A DNA stretch of 64,000 nucleotides from Ctena decussata. Its lineage: Eukaryota; Mollusca; Bivalvia; Lucinida; Lucinidae. Position numbers and translations under genes: made by a program. The notes below the pieces were generated by a model. It saw nothing but the letters and a program-made list of their open reading frames with translations, made no database searches and was not told the origin of the DNA. Where the stretch lies: NCBI GenBank assembly GCA_963989385.1, contig OZ022515.1, positions 6,604,803 to 6,668,802 on the forward strand, written 5' to 3'. This document shows, in pieces, positions 10,035 through 20,099 of this stretch. Position 1 is the first letter of the stretch. Each line of letters begins with the position of its first letter.

Positions 10035-11600
10035 CACATTAGCAAGAGATTCACCTTTTGTTTTTTTTGCTCAGTTTCTAAGTAGCAAAAGGTATAGTGT
10101 CTTCAAACTTGCTCCATAGATACATCTGGGGAAGATCTACTGAAAGCAGCAATGCATATAAGGCCAATACCTATATTTCATGGATCATTGAACGTAGAAA
10201 ACTTTGTTTATCAGTTGCTTTAAGTTAAGTTTCTTAGTAACCAAAAGGGACAGAGTCCCCAGACTGGCTACAAATGAACATCCGAAAAAGATCAGCTGAA
10301 TGCAGTGATGCATATTGGGCCATGGCCTATATTTTATGGAAGATTGAACATAGAAATTTTGGCTTACCGATTGTATTTAGCTCAGTTTCTAAGTAGGCAA
10401 AAGGGATAGAGCTTTCAAGCATGCTACCCCGGAACATCTATGGAAGATCAACTGAATGCAGCGATGCATATCTGGCCATATTGGTCCACACCTATATTTC
10501 ATGGATCATTTAACATGGTAAATTTCTGTTCAGTATACTCTAAGCTCAGTTTCCAATTTTAAAGAGTAACTACACTTCAGGAACTGACGGTATCAGATCC
10601 CAAACCCTATCCCCAACATCAAAGGGAAAGATTGACAAAGACATCCCAACAAACAATAAATTACAAGTGATAAGCCAAGTCAACAGCTCTTTCCCAAATA
10701 GGTGGAAACTCCGCAATCTTTATTGAACTAAATAATTTAGACAAACAGAAGGGTTACAACAGACTAAGCAAATTATATAAAAAACAGGCAACAATTATTT
10801 TTATCTATTTTCTATTTTTATGATAGAAGTGTTAAAATGAGAACACAATAAATTAAACAGCACCGAACATAAAACAAATGCAACCGCAACAAAAGAACCG
10901 CCTTGGGACAGTCAGTAATAACTACTGGGGGGTTTAAACCGGTTTAACTGGGCCCAAACCTTCAACCTCACCCTCCGCTGCGGTGCACACAATTAGTTGG
11001 TAGTTCGGTTCGTATTGAGGTCCCCTAACTCATCAGAGAGTCTTCACGGTCAAAAATTAAGATGAAGAAAAGACCGTGATGTAGGCAAAGCGACAGAGTA
11101 TTCAACCTTGCTACACAGAAACATCTGGGGAAATTAATTTGAAGGCAGTGAACTGTGAGGCATATTGGACCATGGCCTTTATGAAAACTGTTTCACCAGT
11201 TGTGATTTGCTCAGTTTTGAAGTAACAAAAGGGAAAGTCCTCAAACTTGCTACACAGGAACATTTTGGAGAAGATCAGTAATTTTTGAATGCAGTGTTGC
11301 ATTCTGCATTTTAGAAAATTTTGTTTCACGAGTTGCGTTTATCTCAGTTTCTAAGTAACCAAAAGGGATTGAGTCTTCAAACATGCTATGCATATTTGGC
11401 CAAGAACAACAAGATACAGTGATCCATATGGGGCCATAACCTCTATTTTGCAATTCATTGAACATAGAAAAATTAGGCTCACCTGTAGCGTCTATCTCAG
11501 TTTCATAGTAGCCAAATGTGATACAGACTTCATTCTTTGTATACAGTGTTATCTGGGGAAGATCATGGAAATTTTAATATGTCAGGAGAAAATCTAGGAA
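10035..11600 (+). repeat. degenerate ~155-bp tandem array, split by an insertion
   Basis: Phrases such as 'gctcagtttctaagta' recur at about 10070, 10225, 10380, 10540, 11210, 11342 and 11498. Units also share 'ggaagatc' and 'catattggcca'. The array breaks at about 10557 and resumes with 'aggcaaagcgacagagt' at about 11082, because a retroelement tail sits between. Small open frames here are not genes. Confidence 0.75.
10557..11080 (-). mobile_element. solo 3' tail of the Penelope-like family
   Basis: The '+' strand has 'caggaactga', 'aacagctctttcccaaatag', 'accgccttggga' and 'tggggggtttaaa', the series that also marks 48486-48900 and 54150-54460. The first ~230 bases are almost identical, in inverse orientation, to 62095-62325. 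It is inserted in the 155-bp array. I place it on the minus strand because the reverse transcriptase of the complete copy lies on that side. Confidence 0.75.
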
Positions 11601-12230
11601 AAGTTGGATGTGTGACAGCCCTGACAAGAGCATTGAATAGAAGTGAATTTACAAGTGTAACTCAACAATTTCTATGGATAAAGAATTGTTAGGGTATTTG
11701 AAGTAATTTACATGTTTCTGCAATTTCATGTTTTAGAATTGAAATCGTTCATCTCGAACAGTGACTGACTGAGTAATATACATGTATCTCTGTTTGTTGG
11801 TCTGATGTTAGTAGATACATCACCCATGCTTCATGCTTGTGAAACTATTAACCTTACTGTTGTCCTCCATACAGTGATAGGTTATGCTAGAACTCAAATG
11901 TTTCTCAATGTATGGAAATAACAATTTTACATTATTGCCACAACAAACGGACCAAAGCATAGCTGAAAAAAAACCCAGACTTTTGCTTAGAATCGAACCC
12001 GGAACTCACGGATGACAGGCCAGTGCTCTAACCAATGAGCCAAAGAGTTAACTCCCTGATGCAATTGTCAGAGATCGAATATATAATGAAGCTATGCGCA
12101 AATCTACTATTGTAGCTAGTGGAAGGTAGGAGAGTTGGTCCATAACATTTTTTTACTTATTTCTATTAAAACACTTGTTGCAGTTGGACACATGATATTG
12201 CCAGAAATGGTGAATACTAAAACAAACATT
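11601..12230. other. no recognisable feature
   Basis: No open frame or assignable repeat. Confidence 0.45.
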
Positions 12231-12467
12231 TGAGCCGCGACACGACAAAAACCAACAAAGTGGCATGTGCGCCCAGCGAATTCTCAGATAAGCCTGGGCA
12301 TCTGCCCAGTCTGACCAGAGTCTTCCCTGTCCGCATGGAGCTAGCTTGGACCCTTAGCTATCCTTTTAGCGAATAGCAAAGATTCTGATTAGACCTGGCG
12401 GATCCTTAGGTTGATCTGAGTCTTTGCGGGTGCATATGCCACTTTGGTTCTTTCGTGTCGCGGCTCA
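12231..12467. mobile_element. foldback MITE, copy 2 of 3
   Basis: A 237-bp member of the family with terminal TGAGCCGCGACACGAC and its inverse TCGTGTCGCGGCTCA. The ~25-bp termini pair almost perfectly and the inner parts pair as well. Flanks are 'catt' on the left and 'ttta' on the right, so a TT duplication is possible but not certain. Confidence 0.85.
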
Positions 12468-12479
12468 TTTATGATTTCA

Positions 12480-12800
12480 TCTGCCATTTTATCCTAATAA
12501 ATGCCCCTGCTGTAATGACCCACCCCTCTTTTTCAGAAACAATGTGAAATTGACTTGTCAATCTCAGTGTTTTTCATCAGGTTTAAAATGGGAACATGAA
12601 ATCCTGTTTTCTTCTCTAGAGGAAGCAGCTTCTCAAAAGGGGCTCACTCGTCAAGGAAAGAATTTGCTCCTAGAGGAGCAAATCTTTCATTTTATGATCT
12701 GGCCCTTTTTGGAAAGGGAGGCAAACAAGAGACAATTGTAGAGTTGTTTCATCTGATAGTATATCAATTCAGCTTAATACGGTTTATTACGAGAACTCGT
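12480..12800. repeat. dispersed repeat, family 'cctaataaatgcc', copy 1
   Basis: Shares with 13100-13395 the series 'cctaataaatgcc', 'tttcagaaa', 'aaagaatt(t/c)gctcctagagga', 'gggaggcaaa', 'tctgatagtat' and 'cttaatac'. A third, weaker copy lies at 18575-18790. Open frames inside are not gene-like. Confidence 0.55.
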
Positions 12801-13099
12801 TAGACTCTAAATGCCACCCCCTTTTAGTTAAATGAGTGCCCCCGCTGCGTTTAACAAGATTAAAGCAGTAATTGATATTCATTTCATCAAATTTATACTC
12901 ATAATTTTAGCTTGTTTATAATCATGATTTTAGCAACTTAATATTCATAATTTCAGCTACCATAAAAATTCTAAATGTTGGAACAGATACGACTAAGCAG
13001 GCTGTGCAGACCCAGATCTGACTGCTCATTAAGGAGCAGTATGGTCAGGGTTTGCAGTGTTCGCCATTCTAGCTGCATCTTTTGGATGTATTACTGTCC

Positions 13100-13395
13100 T
13101 TTGAAACCAAAATACCGTATCAATCCTAATAAATGCCTTTGCTCTAATAAACACTCCCTTGCCTCTTTTCAGAAAATAATGTTAGATATTTACATGTACT
13201 TGCATGAATTCCTGTTTGCTTCTGTGGTTCAGGTGGCTCTTTGAAATGGGGTCTACTCTCAAAGTAAAGAATTCGCTCCTAGAGGAACATTGAATTGTTT
13301 CCTTTAAGAGTTGACTCCTACAGAGGTGGGAGGCAAAACTAGAAGAGCTGCTTCCTCTGAAAGTATACCCGTTCACCTTAATACTGTTACTAGAG
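13100..13395. repeat. dispersed repeat, family 'cctaataaatgcc', copy 2
   Basis: Second copy of the unit at 12480-12800, in the same orientation about 620 bp downstream and ending only ~200 bp before an exon candidate. Confidence 0.55.
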
Positions 13396-13591
13396 TTATT
13401 TTAGCAGTCGCTGATCTACTGCACTTTAGGCTCTAAATTATGCCTCTCTTGTGTAAAATGCAACACCCCAAGGCATTAAATAGATATATATTAAATGGTA
13501 GCTAAGTGTTTTAGGTGTCCCAAACTTTAGTATTTTTACTGACATTGATTAATATTCATGAGTTCAACTGATTGGTAATTTTGCATTTCAG

Positions 13592-13763
13592 TTATGAGTA
13601 TCTGCAGATTTCCAACAATATTTCTGACGTCAAAGGTTTCCCACAGTGGCAGTTTTTAGATTCCCTCAAGAAATTTGGTGTGTCCATATTGCCAATTGCC
13701 ATGGTTATAACATGGAAACTGATATTCCTGGCGATAGCATTTGGTGGCCGTGTATGTGGTTGG
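13592..13763 (+). CDS. exon candidate, unidentified multi-pass membrane protein (exon A)
   Basis: A 172-nt open segment between a good acceptor (TTTTGCATTTCAG) and a strong donor (GTAAGT at 13764). It reads YEYLQISNNISDV, then FPQWQFLDSLKKFG, then a hydrophobic stretch (VSILPIAMVITW, LIFLAIAFGG) that could be one or two membrane segments, ending RVCGW. The exon needs two bases of a codon from upstream and ends on a codon boundary, matching the phase of the next candidate at 15392. I do not recognise the family. No other upstream exon was found, so this is either part of a gene extending out of view or a gene fragment. Confidence 0.5.
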
Positions 13764-13860
13764 GTAAGTTCCCATTTGTAGGTCGTCTTTGTATAGGGCA
13801 CTAGTTATACCCCCGACATACAAAGTATGTCGAGATGTATATAGTTTTCGTATTTCCGTC

Positions 13861-14648
13861 CAGGATAGAGACTAGCAGTCGCCCACTCGCCCACTGCGAG
13901 TAAAAAAAATGGCTGGGCGCCTAAAATTTGAATGATAGTCGCCCAGCTTGCGACCGTCAGCTGTCGGCGTGTGTCTGGCATGTTTTCGGCTTGGTGTAAA
14001 ATCCGCAACCTCAAAGTGCATTGCAAACTTCCGTGTAGATATCTGCTTTGAATATTCGGTGTTTCGTCATACTTGTGTGTTCGATTTTACTCACAATCGA
14101 AAAAACAACATGGCCGCTTCCGTCGACCGTTTGTAAATTTTTCGCGTTTAATGTGGCGATAAACAATTATACCTGTGAGTTTATACTGAGGTTAATTTAC
14201 CACTGAAGAATTATACCAGAGAGTTTCTGCGGCTTAAAGGCTTAGATACAGATACAGATAATCGTTGGTGTTTCACACGCGGTTGCTAAAAGGAAGCAGA
14301 CCCAAAAAAGGAGGGTTTACTACAAGGTAAGAAGATAGGCAATGATCAGGAATTAATTCAATCACACATCCCGCCCTCAAAAGCCTACAGAAACGGCGCA
14401 ATTCTCGCGCAGATTCTTAATTAAAAAATATCACGTTTTAAATGTGGGCCCCTAAATTTCTGGCTGGGCGACTAATTTTCAGTTTTTAGGGGCCCAGCTT
14501 GCTCCTATGAAAAATGTGTTAGTCTGTATCCCTGAATTATATTAATTTAATTTGTCAATGCATCCATTCATCTGTCCATCCATGTGATCGTCCATCGGTT
14601 CGTTTTACTCCCAGTGGGCGAGTGGGCAATTGCTCATCTGTATTCCTG
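13861..14648. mobile_element. foldback element with ~40-bp TIRs, in the intron
   Basis: CAGGATAGAGACTAGCAG followed by TCGCCCACTCGCCCACTG (13861-13897) is mirrored by CAGTGGGCGAGTGGGC followed by ATCTGTATTCCTG, ending at 14648. A second inverted pair based on GGCTGGGCG / GCCCAGC lies inside. The element also contains a small piece of the Penelope-like tail (14335-14400: 'ataggcaatgatcaggaa'). Flanks show no obvious target duplication. It is non-coding. Confidence 0.6.
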
Positions 14649-14679
14649 CCTGAGTTATGGTATTTAGAAATGTTGTGGT

Positions 14680-15390
14680 TTTCTCAGGTGTGTGTGTGTG
14701 TATCTGTGCGTATGTGTGTTTGTGTACAGGTGTATGCCTGCTTGCATGCATGCACATTTGTACATGCTTCTGCATGCATACATACTAAAAGGAGATGCAT
14801 GTAAATGTGTGTGATGCACATCAGATGTACTGGTCATCTGCACATCAGATGATCAGTAAAGTTAGGATCAGAAAGGTGTGTTAATTTATGCCATTTCTGT
14901 CCAAAAGCACTTTTAAGAAAATTCAAACTGTGACTAGTTAAGAATATACAACCCGCAGATTTTTTCCCATTTGCTCGTAATGCAAAGCTATGTCCCAAAA
15001 TGGTAGATGTTTTTGTCCCAACTGCCACTGGTAGAAGTCAGACATAGGTGGTACTTTTCCGGCATTGTCATAGGCTACATAGACTTAAGGTTGAGTACTT
15101 TTCTGGTTTAGCTCTGCTTTGTGACAGTGTGAAGACTGGTGATACATAGCATTCCGCAACGTCTGCTCAAGGGAGGTAATAATTGTACCCATTTTTACCT
15201 TCCCTGAACAAAGGTCAGGAAAGAAAGAGCTATTGTACTACCACCGGCGTCGGCGGCGGTGGAATCGGCATTAGCAAAATGTTAAAGTTTTACGTTAATT
15301 TTTTTTATGATGGTCATAACGGTGTCAGGCGAGCTATCCTGTACTGGTGACCGGTCTTCTTAACAGCTATGTGTTTGCCTTTTAATTACA
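14680..15390. other. intronic spacer with GT-rich tract
   Basis: 14688-14750 is GT-rich. 15230-15310 has 'accaccggcgtcggcggcgg' then 'gcaaaatgttaaagttt', which resembles a common bivalve repeat. No coding frame. Confidence 0.4.
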
Positions 15391-15391
15391 G

Positions 15392-15550
15392 ATACTGTTT
15401 ATTCTCAGTCCAGCATTCCTGGGCGTACTGTTCGTTTCCTTGGGATACGGTCACAGTAATTTGGATAAGAACGGAACAATCTCATTTCTACATGGCCTGT
15501 ACACACTTGACTTTGACCATTTCAACAATAGTCATCCGGATACCATAAAG
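15392..15550 (+). CDS. exon candidate, same membrane protein (exon B)
   Basis: A 159-nt open segment (53 codons) after acceptor TTTTAATTACAG and before GTTGGC. It starts in phase 0, as exon A demands. It encodes a hydrophobic run (ILFILSPAFLGVLFVSLGYG), probably a membrane helix, then a polar stretch with a possible N-glycosylation site (NKD-like region: NLDKNGTISF gives N-G-T) and LYTLDFDHFNNSHPDTIK. The joined piece keeps one frame over 110 codons across the intron, which supports real splicing. The function is unknown. The next exon could not be located with confidence. Confidence 0.5.
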
Positions 15551-15559
15551 GTTGGCACA

Positions 15560-15870
15560 GTCAGCTCTTGATATCTCAAAGTCAAAGTTCATTTCAAACT
15601 ACTGGTATCTCAAAGTCCGAGAAATTTACTTTGAGATAGCAGTGGCTTGAGATATTCGGAGATGAAATTTAAAGAAGAATAAGAAAATATGTCCTATTAT
15701 TTTATGATATCAGAGGATATTTTGAGATATCTATGTAGATATCTCAAAGTCCAAATTTATCTCAAACTACTGGTATCCCAAAGTAAATTTTTCTGGTCCC
15801 AGAAAATTTATTTTGAGATACCAGTAGTTTGATAGATGCAGAGTTATATTGTATTTAAAGAAAAAATAGG
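15560..15870. repeat. two tandem hairpin units with ATCTCAAAGT/ACTTTGAGAT
   Basis: Two diverged units (about 15560-15690 and 15735-15870). Each has an 'aaactactggtatc(t/c)caaagt' arm and an inverse 'actttgagata(g/c)cagt' arm about 20-40 nt later. They lie directly after the donor of exon B. Confidence 0.65.
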
Positions 15871-17165
15871 ACATAATTCCGTCAAAACAAAGTAGGGCTA
15901 TGGTTCTTTTTCTCTGCACATCCTCTAATAATGATTTATATATGTACATATTTTCATGAAGAAATCTTTAGTGGCTTAAAAACATGGAGCGGCCACGAGG
16001 CTTATATGCAATTACTAAATGAAAAATACAAAGGGCGAAATTCTCTTTTGAATGAAATTCTTTTTTGGAAGTATAGACCAGTTTTGGAATAGTCTCGTCG
16101 TCCAGGAAAACAAATCAAAAGTCACAAAAATGTATCCTTTGTAAAAATGGCAAAATAGCATGGAGGTGCGCCCATACACCTTTAATTTTATTTGTTGACT
16201 TTTTCCTGATTCAGCAAGTCGTTATCAGTCACAAACTTGTGTTACTTTTCCCTGACCCGTGAAAAATATTTTTTCCCTGACTGTCAACAGCAAAATGTTG
16301 ATAAGATAGATGACTTGAGATTGTACAGTAATAGTCAAATCGAACTTATGGCTGGGGGATAATGAAGGGCTGCTTCTACTGAGGCTCATTCACGGTTGAA
16401 AGGAAGCCCGCCTCTGTCGGCTGTCAAGCCCAGCTTAGCCGGCCAGCGCTGAAGCTACTGAGCTACTTGGAGCTATTAGCAGAATTTTGACCCCCTTCTC
16501 CCCAGCCCCTCTTCCTCCATATGTTCGTGCTGTTGTGAGCATATATATCAGTATATCAGTGTCAGTTACCAATGACACTATATTTCAATGTCCCTGTTTA
16601 CACTCATTACGATTTCAAAGACTGAAAGCAAATTCTCAATATATTCTTTTAACGAACGTATTACGCTCGAATATAGTAAAAAAATATGTTTTCTTAGCAT
16701 CTTTTCAGAGTATTTTACCTGCAGACGTACAGGCCTAAAGTTTATCCTGAGGTTAGCATGCTTGATATGACAAACCAACCAGAAGTACCAACAGAACAAC
16801 TATTAAGGCTTAGTTGGCAAGACGTTGCATTGACTTTGTGAACGTTGATACGACATTGTGATGTCGGTGGTATATATTGATACGACGTTGTGAATTCGGT
16901 GGCATGCTGATAACAATGTCACGTGGCTGATGTTGTGTTTGATTCACTTAAAGTGTAGGCGTACAGCTCCATTTTTTCTGCTGTTCTACAAAGAGGAACG
17001 ACTATTGTGAATTATTTTGCTGCCCGGGAGCTCTCTACTCTTAAAGGAAAAACTGCTCCTAGCCTGCAAGTTTATTCCTTTAATACTTTCCCATATCAGC
17101 AATGACATTAGCAGAGTTTCTGCCCTGAAAGTGTTACTATTCAACTTGATATTTATACCCTCCAG
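15871..17165. other. no gene; includes a decayed SINE head (minus) at about 16365-16480
   Basis: The minus strand of 16365-16480 reads 'aagtagctcagtagcttcag' and 'gcgctggccggctaagctgg', matching the head of SINE family 1. 16830-16930 has short repeats of 'gatacgac(a/g)ttgtga'. Nothing else is identifiable. Confidence 0.45.
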
Positions 17166-17236
17166 AGAAAAGAAAGATCATTCGCAGGACCACGGAGGTT
17201 ATGGGGCTCCATATGACAGTCAGCGCAGAGGGGGAA
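17166..17236 (+). CDS. weak exon candidate, charged tail
   Basis: After 'ataccctccag' the frame reads EKKDHSQDHGGYGAP, then YDSQRRGGK, before GTATAACG. The composition resembles a cytoplasmic tail. It needs two bases of a codon from upstream, which exon B (ending in phase 0) does not supply, so a further exon would have to lie between them. It may well be chance. Confidence 0.15.
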
Positions 17237-17329
17237 AAAGTATAACGTACAATATGTGTACTTTCATATCACGTTTTAGTAATGGGTTAAGCCCTGCCTT
17301 GCTAAACTGGCATTCAGTGCTCAAATCTC

Positions 17330-17470
17330 GATTAAAGCGGCATTATTTTCAGCCGTGGACGGGATTCTGTTGCACTCAGACATTTTTTATTACCCTTCCA
17401 TTGGCACAATATGACTGAAATTGTGTTGCCAAGTCAGGAAATCGCAAAACACTCATCCATCATCCATCTC
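17330..17470 (+). mobile_element. SINE family 1, tail fragment
   Basis: Contains 'gacgggattctgttgcact', 'cacaatatgactgaaattgt' and 'cactcatccatcatcc', the distal series of family 1. The head is not recognisable. Confidence 0.45.
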
Positions 17471-18570
17471 TCATTCCGTGTCTGCTTTTGATCAATGATA
17501 TTGGTCTTCGGCAGATACCATCTGTTTAAGTCATATGCACTGTTACAAGAAAATCTAGGACCAGCAGATATTGAAAGATCTGTCGTATGAACAAAGCATC
17601 GACATGACGTCACTGCACATTGATTCGACATTGTGTCAGTGATATTAAAGACATATGCGATCTTTCAGCCATTTTGATGTATTTGCAAAAAAAATAACAT
17701 TACCCCAGAGTCAATATTTTATCATAACTGTGTAAGGAAATGGCTTAGGTTTGTGGTTTGAATATCATTTAGGGCTTATTTTATTAGTTTGGGTTTAAAA
17801 ATAGGCCATGAAATAGTAATAATACGATTTTTGCAATTTTTGCAATTTTTATATTTATTCACCATGTGAGTAAGTTAAATGGCAACTTAATTACCAATAT
17901 GATTTATTCAATGCATATTATGGTTATTTGCTGTGTGCAAGCAAACTCGGAGTTATCTGGATGTGATTCACTATCTTTTTAAGCGTTTTATTTAAACGAT
18001 TGCCACGTAATAAATGTAGGGGTAGGGGTAGAGTTTCTTCATTACAAAAGTAATAAGTACGGTGATCCCTACTTTTCTTTTAATATTCTATTTGCTGAAA
18101 AATTCGTCTCAGGAAAATAACATGTTTGGTGAGACTCTCAATGTAGAGTGTTTCTATATGTTCCAACATACAGCGGACAGGAAGATATTTTTTTACGATT
18201 TTTCGACCGGCGACTAAATTGTCTTTGCAACATTTTGTTTCATCTTGAAATACAAACTTTTGGGTGGTAGGAGTAAAATTTCCTATACCATTCTGACTAG
18301 ACAACGTAATTATAAGCTATATAAGAGTCATCATTTAACTGATATTATCTACCAGGCTTGTTTGGTGGGTTTTTTTTGGGAAAGCAGTCGATGGTATTGT
18401 CTTCCCAGTTAAGATATTTTAAAATTTAATACGGTGACACATGGTTTTTATTTCAAGATTAATTAGCCAATATATGATATAGAATACATACATGCACAAA
18501 TTTTATGCAGTTTTCAATGAAGGAAGTATTTGGTCGCATTTGCCTTTATGATAAGGTTTATGGGTACCCA
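17471..18570. other. no recognisable feature
   Basis: AT-rich; no frame or repeat identified. Confidence 0.45.
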
Positions 18571-18574
18571 ACCA

Positions 18575-18790
18575 TACTTCTCCGCAATTTTTATGACTTC
18601 CAGTTTGCTTCCCTGTCTGACATGAGCCATTCAAAATAAGGTCTACTCGTTAAGGCAACAAATTCCTACTATGGGATCAAATTCTTTTAAATTGCTCCAA
18701 ATTGAGAAAAGAAGCAGAAAAATGAAAATGACAGAGCTTGGTTACCCTGAAGATGTACACATTCACCTTAGGTGTAGTTTTACACCAATT
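18575..18790. repeat. dispersed repeat, family 'cctaataaatgcc', diverged copy 3
   Basis: Shares 'tccagtttgcttcc', 'aaggtctactcgttaaggca' and 'cacattcaccttag' with the units at 12480 and 13100. Confidence 0.4.
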
Positions 18791-19590
18791 TTAAACCCCA
18801 GATTCGCTGACGTCTTTGACGTAAAACATAAAATTAACAAAAATGTGGATTTGAATTTGTGATAAAAAAAATGTAGCAGAGAGGTTTGAACACTCTATAA
18901 TATCCTCGAACATTATCAGCACGAGCGCTAAAACTCTCTGGCTGATAATGAGACATTGGGGTGACCAATCGGGTGATACCCGAAACACCATGTGATAGTT
19001 TCACTAAAATAGCCGTTTCTTGATCAATTGAAAGTGACGTCTCAAGCCATCATCATTATGATAGAAGCAGAATCTACTATTTTAAGGATCTGCAATATTT
19101 CTTCATTAAAAGACCTAATAGCACAGCATTCGTCTGATATCAGCAAAACATAGTACATGTATAAATGTAAGACCAAGTGGTCCAGAAGCTTAGTTCCAAT
19201 TAATCTTACTAAGTCTTGTTAACATGGCCTAAAGAAATCTTGACACTGTATTGGTAAATTCAACGGTGACTACTCTTCGTGTCTTGTATGTATGTGTTAT
19301 ACCTACAACTACCTCCTTCTCTGATAAACAAAATTATTGGATTAGCCACCTTAAGTTTAATGCAGGGCAGGAAAAATTTCAAAACGCATGCTGAATCAGT
19401 CGGCATATCATATCCGCCAACAGACGCAAATACATGTAAGTGCTGTATCAAGTAGAAGAAAGCTTATTGCAAACGGACATGTTATACGCCATCGTACACG
19501 CATGTTTACACTTAATGTCTCTCTTGGAACCTAAAGACGAAATAAGAATTTATCAGTATATATTAACGGGGCTGCAACATATACATACCA
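18791..19590. other. no recognisable feature
   Basis: No open frame or repeat that I can support. Confidence 0.45.
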
Positions 19591-19591
19591 A

Positions 19592-19992
19592 AGCTAGAGA
19601 GAGAGAGAGAGAGAGAGAGAATGGTAATAGTTAGGGATAAATTGTTTAATATGCATAAAACAATGTAGTAACTCCTACTCTTAACTGTCTCAAAAAGGCA
19701 ATTCAGACGAAATATAACTAGAGTGGAGATAAATGCTTTCAACGGATACAAACATATTAACCGACAAGTATCATTGGATACTTCCTTGCTAGAGAATGAG
19801 AGAGAAAGAGAGAGAGAGAGAGAGAGTGAGTGAGAGAGAGAAAATGGTAATAATTAGGGATAAATTGTTTAATAGGCATAAAACAAAGGAGTAACTCCTA
19901 ATCTGAACTGTCTCAACTAGGCACTTCAGACGAAAGGAAAATAGAGTGGAGATAAATGCTTTCAACGGATACAAACATATTAACCGACAAGG
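19592..19992. repeat. two-copy tandem duplication (~222 bp) with (GA)n
   Basis: Each unit begins in a GA microsatellite (19598-19620; 19799-19841), followed by 'attagggataaattgttt' and 'agtggagataaatgctttc', and ends 'acatattaaccgacaag'. The offset is ~222 bp and identity is high but not complete. It abuts the left arm of the large foldback. Confidence 0.85.
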
Positions 19993-20099
19993 CTCATTGA
20001 ATACTCCTCTGATTTACCATCTGTGGAGCCAAAATGACAACAAAAGCTTATTTATCAGTTATTTATTATGGTGTTTCAGCAAAGTCATTTTCAAAACAC

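Noticed and set aside
14104..14136. ATGGCCGCTTCCGTC start in good context
   Set aside because: It lies inside the foldback element at 13861-14648 and stops after nine codons.
17017..17418. 133-codon frame
   Set aside because: It begins in a repeat-like segment ('ctactcttaaagg...gctcct'), runs over an unrelated middle and ends in a SINE tail. Only the short middle part is listed, as a weak exon candidate.
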